Shown piece after piece: positions 19,890 through 21,845 of a stretch of DNA of 21,845 nucleotides. Each line of letters starts with the position of its first letter. Within the stretch, counting starts at the first letter, position 1. The notes below the pieces were generated by a model. That model did no database searches and was not told the DNA's origin. It worked only from the letters and a program-made list of their open reading frames with translations. The translations under genes were made by a program, and so were the position numbers. Origin of the DNA: Actinomycetota bacterium (GTDB lineage: Bacteria; Actinomycetota; Thermoleophilia; Solirubrobacterales; Solirubrobacteraceae); contig SYBY01000161.1 of assembly GCA_005788585.1 (NCBI GenBank), positions 1 to 21,845 on the forward strand, in the 5' to 3' direction.

Positions 19890-20677
19890 GCACCCAGACC
19901 CTCGCACCCCCGTCGCCCGTCGCCTTCCACCGGGAGGGCGACGGCGAACCGCTGCTGCTCATCCACGGGCTCGGCGGCGACCGCGGCATCTGGGCGCCCG
20001 TGCTCGGCGCGCTCGCGGCGTCCCACGACGTCATCGCAGTCGACCTGCCCGGCTTCGGCGGCTCCCCCGCCCTGGAGGAGGACCCGCCGCCCTCCCCGGT
20101 CGTCCTCGCGGCGGCGCTCGGAACGCTGCTCGACGAGCTCGGCCTCGATCAGGTCCACATCGCGGGCAACTCGCTGGGCGGCTGGGTCGGTCTGGAGCTG
20201 GCACGCCGCCGCCGGGCGCGGTCGGTGTGCGGCATCGCGCCCGCGGGGTTCTGGGCCAACCCGCTGCCGCCCAAGCCCTTCGTCGCCCATCACGTCAGCC
20301 GCGCGCTGCGGCCGCTGGTGCGCCCGGCCCTGCACGGGTCGGCGGCCCTGCGACGAAGTGCGCTGACAGGCGTCGTCGGCGACCCCGCGAAGGTGCCGGC
20401 CGCCGACGCCGTGCGGATCGTGCGCGCCTACGCCGACGGCCCCGGGTTCGTCGCCGTCAACAAAGCGATGCGGGCCGCCGAGCCGCTGCGCTCCCGTGAG
20501 GGGATCGACGCGCCGATCACGCTGGCGTGGTGCGAGCTCGACCGCCTCGTGCGCCCGCCGCGGGTGCTGCCGTTCGAGGTCGAGCGGGAGATCGAGCTGC
20601 CCGGCTGCGGGCATGTGCCGATGTGGGACGACCCGGACACGATCGTGGGCGTCATCCGGGCCAGCGCGGACGGCTGA
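19886..20677 (+). CDS. Alpha/beta-fold hydrolase, fourth gene of the lipid operon, apparent CTG start
   Basis: A 263-aa protein if read from CTG 19886. The fold is complete: LLLIHGLGGDRGIW (23-36) is the oxyanion loop, GNSLGG (94-99) the nucleophile elbow with S96, WCELDRLVRP gives acid D219, and GCGHVPM gives H243. LPGFGGS (54-60) is typical of the family. There is no ATG, GTG or TTG between the preceding stop and the first conserved strand. The frame's only initiator-like codon there is CTG, overlapping the methyltransferase stop as CTGA, with GGAG 8 nt upstream. This repeats the 4-bp overlaps at the two earlier junctions. Its role is probably hydrolysis of an ester or thioester in the same lipid pathway (inference from the operon). 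Upstream in-frame starts would lie deep inside the methyltransferase gene. Confidence 0.85.
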   Translation: MSTQTLAPPSPVAFHREGDGEPLLLIHGLGGDRGIWAPVLGALAASHDVIAVDLPGFGGSPALEEDPPPSPVVLAAALGTLLDELGLDQVHIAGNSLGGWVGLELARRRRARSVCGIAPAGFWANPLPPKPFVAHHVSRALRPLVRPALHGSAALRRSALTGVVGDPAKVPAADAVRIVRAYADGPGFVAVNKAMRAAEPLRSREGIDAPITLAWCELDRLVRPPRVLPFEVEREIELPGCGHVPMWDDPDTIVGVIRASADG

Positions 20678-20697
20678 GCCCCGCGGTGCGCCAAGAT

Positions 20698-20724
20698 GTG
20701 GGCCGCGCCGCTGCGGCCGCCCAC
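20698..20724. other. Strong GC hairpin between the hydrolase and acyltransferase genes
   Basis: GTGGGC (20698-20703) can pair with GCCCAC (20719-20724), and inside it GGCCGC (20701-20706) with GCGGCC (20713-20718). It ends 1 nt before the ATG at 20726. It could be a terminator for the lipid operon or a structure limiting ribosome access, or it could be coding if translation starts at 20696. Confidence 0.35.
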
Positions 20725-20725
20725 G

Positions 20726-21845
20726 ATGTCTGGCATCTCTCGCATCACACCCACCGGCGGCCGGTCGTTCCGTGGCCTCGACGGACTGCGCGCCGTTGCC
20801 GCGACGGCGGTGCTCGTCCACCACGCCATCCTGTACTCCACCCGGCCGGGCCCGTCGCTGGGGCGCTACGAGCTGATGACGGTGCAGGCGCTCTCGCTCG
20901 GCGTCGTCCTGTTCTTCTGCCTCTCGGGGTTCCTGCTCTACCGGCCGTTCGTGGCTGCGGTGCTCCGCGATGAGCGCCGCCCGGTCGCGACGGCCTTCCT
21001 GCGCAACCGGGCGCTGCGGATCTTCCCCGCGTTCCTCCTGGCCCTGGTCATCTGCGGCGCCGTGCTCGGCTGGGTCGTCCTGCCTGGTGACGGCGGCTAC
21101 GGGCGCCCCGGCGACTGGTGGTGGTGGCTGGTCAGCGGCACCCTGCTCTACCAGCTGCACCCGGACACGATCTGGACCGGCATCCTGCCCGCTTGGACCC
21201 TCACGGTGGAGCTGTGCTTCTACGCGACCCTGCCGCTCCTCGGGCTGCTCGCGGCGCGGCTCGCGCGGCGCGTCAGCGCTCGGACCGCCGTGGTCGCCCC
21301 CGCGGTCTTGCTCCTGCTCATCGGGCTGACGACGAAGTCGATCGTCGTGGGGCTCCCTGGGACCCCGTGGGAGGGGAACTGGACCTCGGTGCTGGAGGCC
21401 AGCATCCTCGGGCAGGCCGACCTGTTCGCGTTCGGGATGCTGCTCGCCGTCGTGCACGTCGAGGTCGAGGACGGGCGGCTGGCGCTGCCCTCGTGGTGGC
21501 GGCGCGCCGTCGTGCCGGCCGCGCTCTTCGTGTTCTGGGTCGCCACCCTCCAGCTCAACGGCGGCCATCTCATGGCGTCGCGCTGGAACACCGTCGCGGC
21601 CGTGGGCATCGCCGGGGTGGTCGCCGCCATCGTCATGCCCGGGCCGGGCAATGCGGTCACCCGCGCGCTGGAGTGGCGACCCGTCGTGTTCGTGGGCGTC
21701 GTCTCCTACGGCGTGTACCTGTGGCACCAGCCGATCATCGACGGCCTGAACCTCAACGGCCTCACGGGCGACGGCATCGTGGCGCGGACGCTCATCGTCC
21801 CGGTCGTGTTCGCGCTGTCACTCGCGGTGGCCGCCGCGTCCTACC
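20726..21845 (+). CDS. Acyltransferase family 3 membrane protein, 3' end missing
   Basis: 373 codons are visible before the window ends, with no stop. The N-terminus FRGLDGLRAVAATAVLVHH is the classic acyltransferase-3 opening, with the conserved His pair at the end of the first helix. LFFCLSGFLLYRPF and FLRNRALRIFPAF (conserved Arg residues) follow, then WTLTVELCFYATLPLL, and near the edge SYGVYLWHQPII. About ten membrane helices are visible. These proteins move acetyl or other acyl groups onto surface sugars, peptidoglycan or lipids (OafA/Oac type). With the glycosyltransferases and glycosidases nearby, modification of a surface glycan is likely. The ATG at 20726 has no clear Shine-Dalgarno sequence, and an in-frame ATG at 20696 adds ten residues. 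It starts 48 bp after the lipid operon's last stop and may or may not be co-transcribed. Confidence 0.92.
   Translation, partial: MSGISRITPTGGRSFRGLDGLRAVAATAVLVHHAILYSTRPGPSLGRYELMTVQALSLGVVLFFCLSGFLLYRPFVAAVLRDERRPVATAFLRNRALRIFPAFLLALVICGAVLGWVVLPGDGGYGRPGDWWWWLVSGTLLYQLHPDTIWTGILPAWTLTVELCFYATLPLLGLLAARLARRVSARTAVVAPAVLLLLIGLTTKSIVVGLPGTPWEGNWTSVLEASILGQADLFAFGMLLAVVHVEVEDGRLALPSWWRRAVVPAALFVFWVATLQLNGGHLMASRWNTVAAVGIAGVVAAIVMPGPGNAVTRALEWRPVVFVGVVSYGVYLWHQPIIDGLNLNGLTGDGIVARTLIVPVVFALSLAVAAASY

Noticed and set aside
19742..21727. A 661-codon leftward frame opposite the hydrolase and acyltransferase genes
   Set aside because: Arg/His/Gln/Asp-rich shadow sequence crossing a gene boundary; both opposite-strand genes have complete family motifs.

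Overview
The window is about 21.8 kb of very GC-rich DNA (roughly 70% by eye), densely coded on both strands, with no intergenic gap longer than about 100 bp. Base composition, secreted proteins with actinobacterial-style Ig-like modules (the 'FxCSLDxxPWxPC' pattern), several apparently leaderless promoters and the set of families point to a free-living actinomycete. My best guess is the class Thermoleophilia, order Solirubrobacterales (Solirubrobacter/Conexibacter/Baekduia-like). This is an inference from style; no marker gene is present. No tRNA, rRNA, CRISPR array, insertion sequence or phage gene was seen.

Left part (1-3650): the first codons of a leftward secreted protein; a large rightward polytopic membrane protein that resembles a GT-C glycosyltransferase; a leftward seven-helix membrane protein; and a rightward alpha/beta hydrolase. 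The last two diverge from a short intergenic region carrying a perfect 20-bp palindrome over a promoter-like -10 box.

Secreted glycoside-hydrolase block (3660-9999): two tandem leftward paralogues (724 and 710 aa) and one divergent rightward gene (621 aa). All three are exported (beta/alpha)8-type glycosidase-like proteins. The tandem pair share an unusual W-T-E-A-N motif where clan GH-A enzymes normally have W-N-E, a cysteine-containing middle domain, and two copies each of a basic roughly 95-residue C-W...C repeat. The third has the normal W-N-E and T-E pair plus Ig-like repeats and a lysine-rich tail. A family 2 glycosyltransferase and an SDR oxidoreductase follow, converging with a 36-bp 3' overlap.

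Middle (11847-16568), all leftward: a low-molecular-weight protein tyrosine phosphatase; an exported 1112-aa subtilisin-fold protein with FG-GAP-type beta-propeller repeats, in which Glu replaces the catalytic Asp; and a fructosamine-kinase-family protein whose start lies inside the end of the subtilase gene.

Right part (16661-end), all rightward: a tightly overlapped four-gene operon of FAD-dependent oxidoreductase (COG2907 type), DUF1365 protein, cyclopropane-fatty-acid-synthase-like methyltransferase and alpha/beta hydrolase. The stop/start overlaps are GTGA, ATGA and apparently CTGA. This is a membrane-lipid-modification cassette. The methyltransferase lacks two residues used by true cyclopropane synthases, so methyl-branched or furan-type products are at least as likely. 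An acyltransferase-3 membrane protein runs off the right edge.

Two copies of a 49-bp imperfect inverted-repeat element sit at 3' ends of genes (1927-1975 and 11807-11855), in the same orientation relative to the upstream gene, with identical arms and an identical arm mismatch. They look like a dispersed 3'-end or terminator-like repeat family.
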